64,000 bases of DNA from Dryocosmus kuriphilus (taxonomy: Eukaryota; Arthropoda; Insecta; Hymenoptera; Cynipidae). The stretch's first letter is position 1. Every line of letters starts with the position of its first letter. The position numbers and the translations under genes are program-made. Under the pieces are notes generated by a model. That model saw only the letters and a program-made list of their open reading frames with translations, ran no database searches and had not been told where the DNA came from. This document shows positions 38,902 to 49,890 of this stretch, in pieces. The DNA is taken from positions 129,300,197 to 129,364,196 of the forward strand of contig CM076190.1 of the NCBI GenBank assembly GCA_038277395.1, in the 5' to 3' direction.

Positions 38902-41900
38902 GAAGGCTATTAGAAATTTATATGAAAAAAGTTTGATGTATCGTGGATGAAACTACCCTTAGATCGAGAAAAGCTTCCCGCGAAAATGATTTTTGAGGAT
39001 TATTTAGAAAAGGATGCATCGGATGACAAAAATATAATCGTACGAACAAATAGTACGTAAATTTGCAACAAAAATTATTATATACATTTTTTCTCTCCGA
39101 CCCATACTTTCCAAGAAATTCGCCTCTTATAGCATCGCATGCTTGCGCAATTGTTTTAAATTGTTTATTAAAAGAAAAGGACTCCTCGATGTATAATTCC
39201 GGAGACGAGTCCGACGGTAGTTTTGATTTTTCGAATACACACGTATTCCGAAGTGTATTAGAAATTTATATGAAAAAAGTTTGATGTATCGTGGATGAAA
39301 CCACCCTTAAATCGAGAAAACCTTCCCACGAAAATGATTTTTGACGATTATTTAGGAAAGGATGCATCGGATGACAAAAATATAATCGAACGAAAAAATA
39401 GTACGTAAATTTAGAACAAAAATTATTATATAAATTTTTTCTCTCCGACCCATACTTTCCAAGAAATTCGTCTCTTATAGCATCGCATGTTTGCGTAATT
39501 GTTTTAAATTGTTTATTAAAAGAAAAGGACTCCTCGATGTATAATTCCGGAGACGAGTCCAATGGTAGTTTTGATTTTTCGAATACACACGTATTCCGAG
39601 GGGTATTAGAAATTTATATGAAAAAAGTTTGATGTATCGTGAATGAAACCACCCTTAAATCGAGAAAAACTTCCCGCGAAAATGATTTTTGAGGACTATT
39701 TAGGAAAGGATGCATAGGATGACAAAAATATAATCGTACGAACAAATAGTACGTAAATTTACAACAAAAATTATTATATACATTTTTTCTCTCCGGCCCA
39801 CACTTTCCAAGAAATTCGTCTCTCATAGCATCGAATGTTTGCGTAATTGTCTTAAATTGTTTATTAAAAGAAAAGGACTCCTCGATGTATAATTCCGGAG
39901 ACGAGTCCAATGGTAGTTTTGATTTTTCGAATACACACGTATTCCGAGGGGTATTAGAAATTTATATGAAAAAAGTTTGATGTATCGTGAATGAAACCAC
40001 CCTTAAATCGAGAAAAACTTCCCGCGAAAATGATTTTTGAGGATTATTTAGGAAAGGATGCATAGGATGACAGAAATATAATCGTACGAACAAATAGTAC
40101 GTAAATTTAGAACAAAAATTATTATATAAATTTTTTCTCTCCGACCCATACTTTCCAAGAAATTCGTCTGTTATAGCATCGCATGTTTGCGTAATTGTTT
40201 TAAATTGTTTATTAAAAGAAAAGGACTCCTCGATGTATAATTCCGGAGACGAGTCCAATGGTAGTTTTGATTTTTCGAATACACACGTATTCCGAGGGGT
40301 ATTAGAAATTTATATGAAAAAAGTTTGATGTATCGTGAATGAAACCACCCTTAAATCGAGAAAAACTTCCCGCGAAAATGATTTTTGACGATTATTTAGG
40401 AAAGGATGCATCGGATGACAAAAATATAATCGAACGAAAAAATAGTACGTAAATTTAGAACAAAAATTATTATATAAATTTTTTCTCTCCGACCCATACT
40501 TTCCAAGAAATTCGTCTCTTATAGCATCGCATGTTTGCGTAATTGTTTTAAATTGTTTATTAAAAGAAAAGGACTCCTCGATGTATAATTCCGGAGACGA
40601 GCCCAATGGTAGTTTTGATTTTTCGAATACACAGGTATTCCGAAGGGTATTAGAAATTTATATGAAAAAAGTCTGATGTATCGTGGATGAAACCAACCTT
40701 ATATCGAGAAAAACTTCCCGCGAAAATGATTTTTGAGGACTATTTAGGAAAGGATGCATCGGATGACAAAAATATAATCGAACGAAAAAATAGTACGTAA
40801 ATTTAGAACAACAAAAATTATTATATAAATTTTTTCTGTCCGACCCATACTTTCCAAGAAATTCGTCTCTTATAGCATCGCATGTTTGCGTAATTGTTTT
40901 AAATTGTTTATTAAAAGAAAAGGACTCCTCGATGTATAATTCCGGAGACGAGCCCAATGGTAGTTTTGATTTTTCGAATACACACATATTCCGAAGGGTA
41001 TTAGAAATTTATATGAAAAAAGTCTGATGTATCGTGGATGAAACCAACCTTAAATCGAGAAAAACTTCCCGCGAAAATGATTTTTGAGGACTATTTAGGA
41101 AAGGATGCATCGGATGACAAAAATATAATCGAACGAAAAAATAGTACGTAAATTTAGAACAAAAATTATTATATAAAATTTTTCTCTCCGGCCCATACTT
41201 TCCAAGAAATTCGTCTCTTATAGCATCGCATGTTTGCGTAATTGTCTTAAATTGTTTATTAAAAGAAAAGGACTCCTCGATGTATAATTCCGGAGACGAG
41301 CCCAATGGTAGTTTTGATTTTTCGAATACACAGGTATTCCGAAGGGTATTAGAAATTTATATGAAAAAAGTTTGCTGTATCGTGGATGAAACTACCCTTA
41401 AATCGAGAAAAACTTCCCGCGAAAATGATTTTTGAGGATTATTTAGGAAAGGATGCATAGGATGACAAAAATATAATCGTACGAACAAATAGTACGTAAA
41501 TTTACAACAAAAATTATTATATACATTTTTTCTCTCCGGCCCACACTTTCCAAGAAATTCGTCTCTCATAGCATCGAATGTTTGCGTAATTGTCTTAAAT
41601 TGTTTATTAAAAGAAAAGGACTCCTCGATGTATAATTCCGGAGACGAGTCTAATGGTAGTTTTGATTTTTCGAATACACACGTATTCCGAAGGGTATTAG
41701 AAATTTATATGAAAAAAGTTTGATGTATCGTGGATGAAACTACACTTAAATCGAGAAAAACTTCCAGCGAAAATGATTTTTGCGGATTATTTAGGAAAGG
41801 ATGCATCGGATGACAAAAATATAATCGTACGAAAAAATAGTACGTAAATTTACAACAAAAATTATTATATACATTTTTTCTCTCCGACCCATACTTTCCA

Positions 41901-44900
41901 AGAAATTCGCCTCTTATAGCATCGCATGCTTGCGCAATTGTTTTAAATTGTTTATTAAAAGAAAAGGACTCCTCGATGTATAATTCCGGAGACGAGTCCA
42001 ACGGTAGTTCTGATTTTTCGAATACACACGTATTCCGAAGTGTATTAGAAATTTATATGAAAAAAGTTTGATGTATCGTGGATGAAACCACCCTTAAATC
42101 GAGAAAACCTTCCCACGAAAATGATTTTTGACGATTATTTAGGAAAGGATGCATCGGATGACAAAAATATAATCGAACGAAAAAATAGTACGTAAATTTA
42201 GAACAAAAATTATTATATACATTTTTTCTCTCCGACCCATACTTTCCAAGAAATTCGTCTCTTATAGCATCGCATGCTTGCGCAATTGTTTTAAATTGTT
42301 TATTAAAAGAAAAGGACTCCTCGATGTATAATTCCGGAGACGAGTCCAACGGTAGTTCTGATTTTTCGAATACACACGTATTCCGAAGTGTATTAGAAAT
42401 TTATATGAAAAAAGTTTGATGTATCGTGGATGAAACCACCCTTAAATCGAGAAAACCTTCCCACGAAAATGATTTTTGACGATTATTTAGGAAAGGATGC
42501 ATCGGATGACAAAAATATAATCGAACGAAAAAATAGTACGTAAATTTAGAACAAAAATTATTATATACATTTTTTCTCTCCGACCCATATTTTCCAAGAA
42601 ATTCTTCTCTTATAGCATCGCATGCTTGCGCAATTGTTTTAAATTGTTTATTAAAAGAAAAGGACTCCTCGATGTATAATTCCGGAGACGAGTCCAACGG
42701 TAGTTTTGATTTTTCGAATACACACGTATTCCGAAGTGTATTAGAAATTTATATGAAAAAAGTTTGATGTATCGTGGATGAAACCACCCTTAAATCGAGA
42801 AAAACTTCCCACGAAAATGATTCTTGACGATTATTTAGGAAAGTATGCAACGGATGACAAAAATATAATCGAACGAAAAAATAGTAAGTAAATTTAGAAC
42901 AAAAATTATTATATAAAATTTTTCTCTCCGGCCCATACTTTCCAAGAAATTCGTCTCTTATAGCGTCGCATATTTGCGTAATTGTCTTAAATTGTTTATT
43001 AAAAGAAAAGGACTCCTCGATGTATAATTCCGGAGACGAGCCCAATGGTAGTTTTGATTTTTCGAATACACACGTATTCCGAAGTGTATTAGAAATTTAT
43101 ATGAAAAAAGTTTGATGTATCGTGGATGAAACCACCCTTAACTCGAGAAAAACTTCCCACGAAAATGATTCTTGACGATTATTTAGGAAAGGATGCAACG
43201 GATGACAAAAATATAATCGAACGAAAAAATAGTAAGTAAATTTAGAACAAAAATTATTATATAAAATTTTTCTCTCCGGCCCATACTTTCCAAGAAATTC
43301 GTCTCTTATAGCGTCGCATGTTTGCGTAATTGTCTTAAATTGTTTATTAAAAGAAAAGGACTCCTCGATGTATAATTCCGGAGACGAGTCCAATGGTAGT
43401 TTTGATTTTTCGAATACACACGTATTCCGAAGGCTATTAGAAATTTATATGAAAAAAGTTTGATGTATCGTGGATGAAACTACCCTTAGATCGAGAAAAG
43501 CTTCCCGCGAAAATGATTTTTGAAGATTATTTAGGAAAGGATGCAGCGGATGACAAAAATATAATCGAACGAAAAAATAGTACGTAAATTTAGAACAAAA
43601 ATTATTATATACATTTTTTCTCTCCGGCCCATACTTTCCAAGAAATTCGTCTCTCATAGCATCGAATGTTTGCGTAATTGTCTTAAATTGTTTATTAAAA
43701 GAAAAGGACTGCTCGATGTATAATTCCGGAGACGAGTCCAATGGTAGTTTTGATTTTTCGAATACACACGTATTCCGAAGGGTATTAGAAATTTATATGA
43801 AAGGTTTGATGTGTCGTGGATGAAACTACCCTTAGATCGAGAAAAGCTTCCCGCGAAAATGATTTTTGAAGATTATTTAGGAAAGGATGCAGCGGATGAC
43901 AAAAATATAATCGAACGAAAAAATAGTACGTAAATTTAGAACAAAAATTATTATATACATTTTTTCTCTCCGGCCCATACTTTCCAAGAAATTCGTCTCT
44001 CATAGCATCGAATGTTTGCGTAATTGTCTTAAATTGTTTATTAAAAGAAAAGGACTCCTCGATGTATAATTCCGGAGACGAGTCCAATGGTAGTTTTGAT
44101 TTTTCGAATACACACGTATTCCGAAGGCTATTAGAAATTTATATGAAAAAAGTTTGATGTATCGTGGATGAAACTACCCTTAGATCGAGAAAAGCTTCCC
44201 GCGAAAATGATTTTTGAAGATTATTTAGGAAAGGATGCAGCGGATGACAAAAATATAATCGAACGAAAAAATAGTACGTAAATTTAGAACAAAAATTATT
44301 ATATACATTTTTTCTCTCCGGCCCATACTTTCCAAGAAATTCGTCTCTCATAGCATCGAATGTTTGCGTAATTGTCTTAAATTGTTTATTAAAAGAAAAG
44401 GACTCCTCGATGTATAATTCCGGAGACGAGTCCAATGGTAGTTTTGATTTTTCGAATACACACGTATTCCGAAGGGTATTAGAAATTTATATGAAAGGTT
44501 TGATGTGTCGTGGATGAAACCACCCTTAAATCGAGAAAACCTTCACACGAAAATGATTTTTGGCGATTATTTAGGAAAGGATGCATCGGATGAAAAAAAT
44601 ATAATCGAACGAATAAATAGTACGTAAGTTTAGAACAAAAAATTATTATATAAATTTTTTCTCTCCGGCCCATACTTTCCAAGAAATTCGTCTCTTATAG
44701 CATCGCATGTTTGCGTAATTGTTTTAAATTGTTTATGAAAAGAAAAGGACTCCTCGATGTATAATTCCGGAGACGAGTCCAATGGTAGTTTTGATTTTTC
44801 GAATACACACGTATTCCGAAGGGTATTAGAAATTTATATGAAAGGTTTGATGTGTCGTGGATGAAACCACCCTTAAATCGAGAAAAACCTTCCCACGAAA

Positions 44901-45120
44901 ATGATTTTTGACGATTATTTAGGAAAGGATGCATCGGATGAAAAAAATATAATCGAACGAATAAATAGTACGTAAGTTTAGAACAAAAATTATTATATAA
45001 ATTTTTTCTCTCCGGCCCATACTTTCCAAGAAATTCGTCTCTTACAGCATCGCATGCTTGCGTAATTGTTTTAAATTGTTTGTTAAAAGAAAAGGTATCC
45101 TCGATTTATAATTCCGCAGA
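38902..45120. repeat. Higher-order repeat unit B (near-identical copy of unit A, truncated by the array edge)
   Basis: Repeats the monomer order of the preceding 6.26 kb up to about 44,820, then continues with one more monomer that decays into the right flank. A private 3-bp insertion lies in ACAACAAAAA at about 40,810. The near-identity shows that this was the most recent amplification in the array, and it sits at the right end. Confidence 0.85.
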
Positions 45121-45150
45121 CAAGTAAAATGGTGGTTTCGATTTTTGGAT

Positions 45151-45800
45151 TAGACTCTTAGTGTGGTTTTAGTGCTTTGCGAAAGGAAGAAAAAAATTTG
45201 AGGAGGAGGTAAATTAAACTGTGGGTTAGACTCTGGAGTTTTGATTATTATTAAGAGCGATTTATTGTTCATCAAGATCAACTACGCAAGAAATAATATG
45301 AGGAAATATATGATTTTTGGATTTCCAAAATATTTTTTTGTAAATAATTTATTTTAATGACTGTTTAGCCAAATTTTTTTTGTATTTAATTCTGCATTTC
45401 AATATCTATGAATTAATTTATCTCTCTTTTTTTTAATAAGAAATCAAATTTTTAATTAGTTTCCGTAGTCGAGTGCCGTATAGATGTCAAACCGAAGAAA
45501 ATGCTTTCCCATTTATTTTCTCGGAACTGAGTCATTTTTTTCGAATCGAACTTAATTCAAGGGATATCACGGGAATTTAAAAGATTTTACGGGATTTCAA
45601 AACATTTTAAGGGATTTTGAAAGAATGCCAGAAATTTTAAGGAACTTTAAAGGATTTCTAGAATTCCCTGAAGTTTCCAAATATTTAAAGAGATTTAAAA
45701 AGATCGCCAAGAAATATTAAAAAATTTTAAAGAGTTTTCAGAGATTTAAAAGGGTTTAGAATATTTTAAGGGATTTTAATAGACTTATCTATAAAGACCA
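45151..45800. repeat. Right flank of the satellite with degenerate GGGATTTTAAA motifs
   Basis: From about 45,540 to 45,785 variants of AAGGGATTTTAAAAGAATTT recur every 12-20 bp (GGGATATCACGGGAATTTAA, GGGATTTCAAAACATTTTAA, GGATTTCTAGAATT and others). This looks like an old, strongly diverged short tandem repeat. The stretch 45,151-45,540 holds no recognisable feature. Confidence 0.5.
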
Positions 45801-47351
45801 GTTCGCACTACTTCTGGTGTGACCCTGATCGGGTGAACCAAGGTGAACTGAAATGGGCATTACATGGCTTGTAACGCTTTTGCAGACGATTATACCCCAT
45901 ATAAGGAAAACTCGTCAGGGCCCTCCCAAGATTTTGTGAACAATGAACTTTTTCTATTATTATAATAACTGTACAGAATAAAAATTGTTTTTCTAAAAAA
46001 AAAATACTTTTATTAATTTTTAACCAAAAATACACTTTTTCCTAGAATCTTTTAGTGATAAATTCTGTTTGTTTATCCTGCTAATGTTTTGTGTTCGAAA
46101 GTACAGCACGTTATGGTAATTATTCGTCGCCAACGAATCGAAATAACGTAAACCATTCACTTTTTGTCTTGAACAATGAATTTTATCACTGAAGCTAAAA
46201 CGAACAACCAAAATCGGGACGACGCCATATATAAAAAGCTTAATTTTATTCTCTTCACTGTGGCGCTGATGTCGCACGGCGCGCTTTCTTAAAATGCAAA
46301 AAATCATTACATAATTAATATCCTATATTAATACGAATTTTTCATCTGAATTAGTGAAATGAATCAATAGTATGGTTATATAAAAGAATTTTATCTTTGT
46401 TTGCAACTTTCTTTTAAGTGAGTTTTGCAATGCTGTTTCATAAGTCATCTAATCAATTTTGTAATTAAAACATAATATTATACAGGGATATTAGTTTAAT
46501 GTCAATAAACTTAAGAATAATACAAAAATAAGGAAAAATTAATTGCTTAGGCTTATTTTTGACTCAACGCCGCGCACGATATCATACAGTGTGGCGTAAC
46601 AAGGTATCGCTAGTAAAAGCCCGATTTGGGGCAAGCCTTCTTGGAGCTGTACGAACAAACCTTTTAACATCATATCTATTTAAATGTCATTTAATCATTT
46701 TTTTACTCGGATCAGTAAAAGTATGTTTCTAAATAATGAAACATACCCCTATTTTAAAGCCCCATTAATGTCCCATTATAATTTTACATCTTTTATTTAA
46801 AACAGGAATACTGGTCAGGGCCTTGTCAACGCCTCTTTTTAAATGGAGCTAAATAGGGCAATTTTTGCACGGGAAAGATTTCTAGAATTTTCAGTCGATT
46901 TCAAAAGATTGTAGGGATTGGACGGGATTTTAATAGATTTTTAATATAATAAAAAATCTTTTCAATATTAAATACAATGGATTGTACGGAATTATAAATA
47001 TTTCAAGGGATTTCATGGTATTTCCATAGAGTGGTGGTAAAAATGATAAAGGGTTTAATGAAAATATTTTCTTGAAGGGCCTTGTATAAATGATCTGCCC
47101 TGTTTCAATTAATGAAACGAATGACATTAACTTTAGATAATAGAAACTAAAACTAATTAAAATTAAAAAAATGGAGATGATTAATTAAAAGTTCTATTAT
47201 ATTCCTTTCTTAAAAGAATCCTAAAGAAAATTATTTTCGTAGAAAGAAAATTTATTTGTAACGGTAGATTCTCGAAATCCTCCAAGGACGAAAAAAGAGA
47301 TTATGAAAAAGTGAGAGTAAAAGAATTGATGCTCTTACTAAGTTTAAGTGT
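45801..47351. other. AT-rich intergenic DNA, no supported gene
   Basis: Only weak ORFs are present. A second patch of GGGATTTTAAT-type degenerate motifs lies at about 46,870-47,030. On the minus strand an ATG at 46,228 behind a TATATAT-like stretch opens 23 codons with a hydrophobic run (FWLFVLASVIKFIV), stopping at 46,157. This is too short to call a gene. Confidence 0.45.
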
Positions 47352-48037
47352 CCCTCCCTGGGGATTACATGTCCTTGTAGTTGGTAGGAGGGCTTAGGGG
47401 TCTAATCGGACGAGCGACCTGGAGTAGTTGAACCAGAGGGACTTATCGTAAGATGCGGCTGCTCTGGGGAACTGGGGGTCTCTGGTCTGCAGGACCCTGA
47501 CCAAGAAGCAACCCATCCAGGGGGTAATGGCAAAGCCTCCTGGAATATCAAGGGCGCGAGTCCTTATGCCATACTTTTTAACCCATCGCCAAAAGGGGAC
47601 GGCTCCAAAGGGGACGGCTGCAAAGGGAACGGCTCCTAAGGGGACGGCTCCAAAGAGGACGGCTCCCAGGTGGCGAAGGAGGGAATTACCGGGCAGTCGG
47701 GGCTCCTCACAAGGGGTCTAGGAACAACGGACTTCATCTGGAGCAAGTCCTCTTGCCCGTCATGCGGGTAAGAGGAAAAGGGGCTCCAAGAGCACCCCCT
47801 TGAACGGGAAGACAGAAGGGTCTAAGGCTCTGAAACCACAGGGCCTGACCTTTATACCCGCATGGGGTGGGACTTGTTTCCACAACAGCGTGCGGGAAAT
47901 GCGGTGTGGCACAATGGACTTATAGTCTGAGTGCCGGGGGAGGAGGTGGTTTTAGTGGGTAGGGGCCGTCAGGCCGAGTCCCACACTCAGTCCGTCAAAA
48001 GGATTTCCACCTCCTCCTCCGCCAAACAAAAAAAAAA
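47352..48037 (+). mobile_element. Non-LTR retrotransposon 3' end, copy 1 (longer)
   Basis: 686 bp of GC-rich sequence ending in a poly(A) tail at 48,027-48,037. Conserved blocks shared with copy 2 are CCCTCSCTGGGGAT, CTAATCGGACGAGCGACCTG, GATGCGGCTGCTCTGGGGAA, GGTGGGACTTGTTTCCACAA, GGAGGAGGTGGTTTTAGTGG and the end TTTCCACCTCCTCCTCCGCC followed by A-rich tail. About 290 bp between the GACCAAGAAGC block and the GAAACCACAGGGCCTGA block is absent from copy 2. The poly(A) and a GTTTTAGTGGGT-type 3' region fit the tail of a LINE, possibly R1/I-like, but no reverse transcriptase is present, so the clade is tentative. A SINE derived from such a tail is an alternative. Confidence 0.65.
47592..47666. 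repeat. 15-bp minisatellite, five units, inside retrotransposon copy 1
   Basis: Five contiguous units of AAAGGGGACGGCTCC with one or two substitutions each. In frame they read as a KGTAP repeat. The minisatellite lies within the segment absent from copy 2. Confidence 0.9.
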
Positions 48038-48806
48038 GATACAACTATAGGCCGCTGGGCAGACTCCCCCACTCCTCGGCCTTCCCTCACCACTCGTCCT
48101 TCCCTTCCACTCGGTCAATCCCCCCTCCCCTCTCACCCGCGATTCATACATGCCACTCAGCTATGTTGAGCAACTATGGGCCCGAACTCCCGACTATCCC
48201 CACCACCACCACCACGATTACTGAAAACTGCAGTCTAACCCTTTGTTTGCACAGGTGCCTGAGTTTTTATTTACATAAGTGTCTGGAGCAAAATATCTGG
48301 AAAAAGAGTCAAGCTCTGACGTCACGAGCTGACGTTCTAATAATACACATCTTCAGAGTTAAATAATAAAGAGAAGTTACAAAAACAAACGCACGTTAAA
48401 ATGTTCTCTAATTCTTCATTTGCAAAATGCACATACACTTTTGTAAATGGAACGAACAAATTTTTCTGAAATTAAATGTAAAACGTTGTAGGTTAGGTGG
48501 AGCGCTATAGAACACGCGCGGGTAAAACAGAACGCATAGTGGGGCGGAATGGAACAATTAAAATATCAATTTGATTTTGCAAATAATTTTAAAAAGTAAA
48601 GAGGAAAAAATTAATACAGTAAAATGTATGCTGTGGGACACCAATTGGAAAAGAAATAATTTAAAAATAAGTTTTTTATGTAGTACATAACCTTAAAAAT
48701 TAAGGGAGATGAAGGATCAAGGATTGTCTTTAATATAAAATAATAAGTATTAATCTGAAAGGCAATTTTAAAGAAAAATATCCATATTAGTAGTAAGGTA
48801 CAACTA
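48038..48806. other. Segment between two retrotransposon tails, flanked by direct TACAACTA repeats
   Basis: Starts with GATACAACTA directly after the poly(A) of copy 1 and ends with GGTACAACTA directly before copy 2. The first 120 bp are strikingly C/T-rich (48,060-48,150). A CRE-like TGACGTCA lies at 48,317-48,324. The rest is AT-rich with no gene. Confidence 0.5.
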
Positions 48807-49210
48807 CCCTCGCTGGGGATCACATGACCTTGTAGTTGGTGGGAGGGCTTAGGCGTCTAATCGGACGAGCGACCTGGAGTAGGTGAACCAGAGGGACTGT
48901 ATCATGAGATGCGGCTGCTCTGGGGAACTGGGGGTCTCTGGTCTGCGGGACCCTGGCCAAGAAGCGATCCTTCCAAGGGGTATAAATGTCGAGGGCTGTG
49001 AAACCACAGGGCCTGATGTTTGTACACACACGGGGTGGGACTTGTTTCCACAACAGCGTGCGGGAAATGCAGTGTGGCACAATGGACTTTAGTCTGAGTG
49101 CCGGAGGAGGAGGTGGTTTTAGTGGGTAGAGGCCGTCAGGCCAAGTCCCGCACTCAGTCCGTCAAAAGGATTTCCACCTCCTCCTCCGCCAAACACAAAA
49201 AAAAAAAAAA
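48807..49210 (+). mobile_element. Non-LTR retrotransposon 3' end, copy 2 (shorter)
   Basis: 404 bp, same orientation as copy 1 and homologous from CCCTCGCTGGGG to the poly(A) (ending 49,210). It lacks the internal 290-bp segment. Both copies begin at the same base of the element, which suggests either a defined short element (SINE-like) or a shared ancestral 5' truncation. Confidence 0.65.
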
Positions 49211-49850
49211 TTTAAGTATTTAATTTAATTTGTAGCTCAAATCGATTGCAAATAAATTCAAGAATAATTAAAATTGAGATGAGGGGCAGTTCAGAAAATA
49301 CGTGATACATTTTTCAAAAACTTTGACCCCTGAGGGTAAATTAAAAGTCTTTCGTGCTTCTCTAACAGAAAAAATGTATTATTTCTGATATCCCTGATCA
49401 CAACAAAATGAATTATTAAAAAGGGATGCAAAATAAAAAAAAAATCGAAGAACATAATTTAATTAATTTTTCGAATTCTTTGTTATTCTTTATTTGGCGT
49501 GCTCGCTTTTCTAAATTAACAAATTCGCTTAAAAATATTATAGATTCGACTGCACGACATTCCTAATTATAGTGTGCCAGTTGTCATTAAAATGAAACTG
49601 ATAAGCTGCAAGGATAAATTTCTGTTGTGTATGAACCTTGTAATTTAAACAATAACCGTTAAATAAATGGTTATTGAATTTCTTTACACGCTTGTTGCCT
49701 TTTAATTGCATCCAAACGTCCATGAACGTCAGTCGCAGGTATTTTACACGACATAAACCAAATTACATGCCACTTACAACGAATAACGAGTGATGTTTTA
49801 CAGTTAGTAAATTCGTTGGCGACCGAGCCAACGATTTTTAAGAAAACTTC
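49211..49850. other. AT-rich DNA, no gene seen
   Basis: Begins with TTTAAGTAT next to the poly(A) of copy 2. No supported feature otherwise. Confidence 0.4.
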
Positions 49851-49890
49851 TTTGTGTGCGCATTGCGGTTTTCACTGCAATGCACACAAA
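49851..49890. other. Short hairpin with 14-bp arms
   Basis: TTTGTGTGC-GC-ATTGC (49,851-49,866) can pair with GCAATGCACACAAA (49,877-49,890), leaving a 2-nt bulge and a 10-nt loop. It could be a structural RNA hairpin or the remnant of a small inverted-repeat element. The arms are shorter than usual for an animal pre-miRNA. Confidence 0.5.

Larger units (their letters stand above)
7165..45150. repeat. Complex satellite array: about 109 tandem 348-bp monomers with higher-order structure
   Basis: Homologous units recur every 348 bp, head to tail in one orientation, for about 38 kb, with small indels of 1-9 bp. Invariant landmarks per unit are GAATACACACGTATTC, TATATGAAAAAAGT, GATGAAAC, GACAAAAATATAATCG, AGTACGTAAATTT, CTTTCCAAGAAATTCG and GGACTCCTCGATGTATAATT. 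Variants distinguish monomer types: TCGAACGAAAAAATAG versus TCGTACGAACAAATAG, GCATGCTTGCGCAATTG versus GCATGTTTGCGTAATTG, CTTCCCACG versus CTTCCCGCG versus CTTCCAGCG, and GACGATT versus GAGGATT. The type order recurs over 15-18 monomers. The left edge is at a GGTAAGTTTTGATTTTT junction near 7,165-7,185. The right edge degenerates after about 45,090 and ends near 45,150. No transposon interrupts the array. It could be pericentromeric or an interstitial heterochromatic block; the sequence alone does not decide. Confidence 0.97.

Noticed and set aside
12235..39284. Plus-strand MQQKLLYTFFLSDPYF ORFs recurring in some monomers
   Set aside because: The apparent start is a non-ATG codon (TTG) in the TTTGCAAC variant only. 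These are shadows of the satellite in another frame.
7217..44087. About 80 near-identical 98-residue minus-strand ORFs as a tandem gene family
   Set aside because: They start at TTG rather than ATG, differ mainly by residue-changing substitutions, are often frameshifted, lie in a 348-bp satellite, and match no family I recognise.
7165..45150. CRISPR array
   Set aside because: The whole 348-bp unit is repeated with no unique spacers, and the setting is eukaryotic.
7165..45150. CENP-B box or proof of centromere identity
   Set aside because: I searched the common monomer forms by eye for the TTCG....A..CGGG core and found none in the right spacing. Centromere function cannot be read from sequence alone.
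46020..46307. 95-residue minus-strand ORF
   Set aside because: No in-frame homology or codon signal, and low-complexity flanks. I could not support it as a gene.
47527..47721. 64-residue ORF with KGTAP repeats as a gene
   Set aside because: It lies within a retrotransposon 3' fragment, and its repeat comes from a 15-bp minisatellite.
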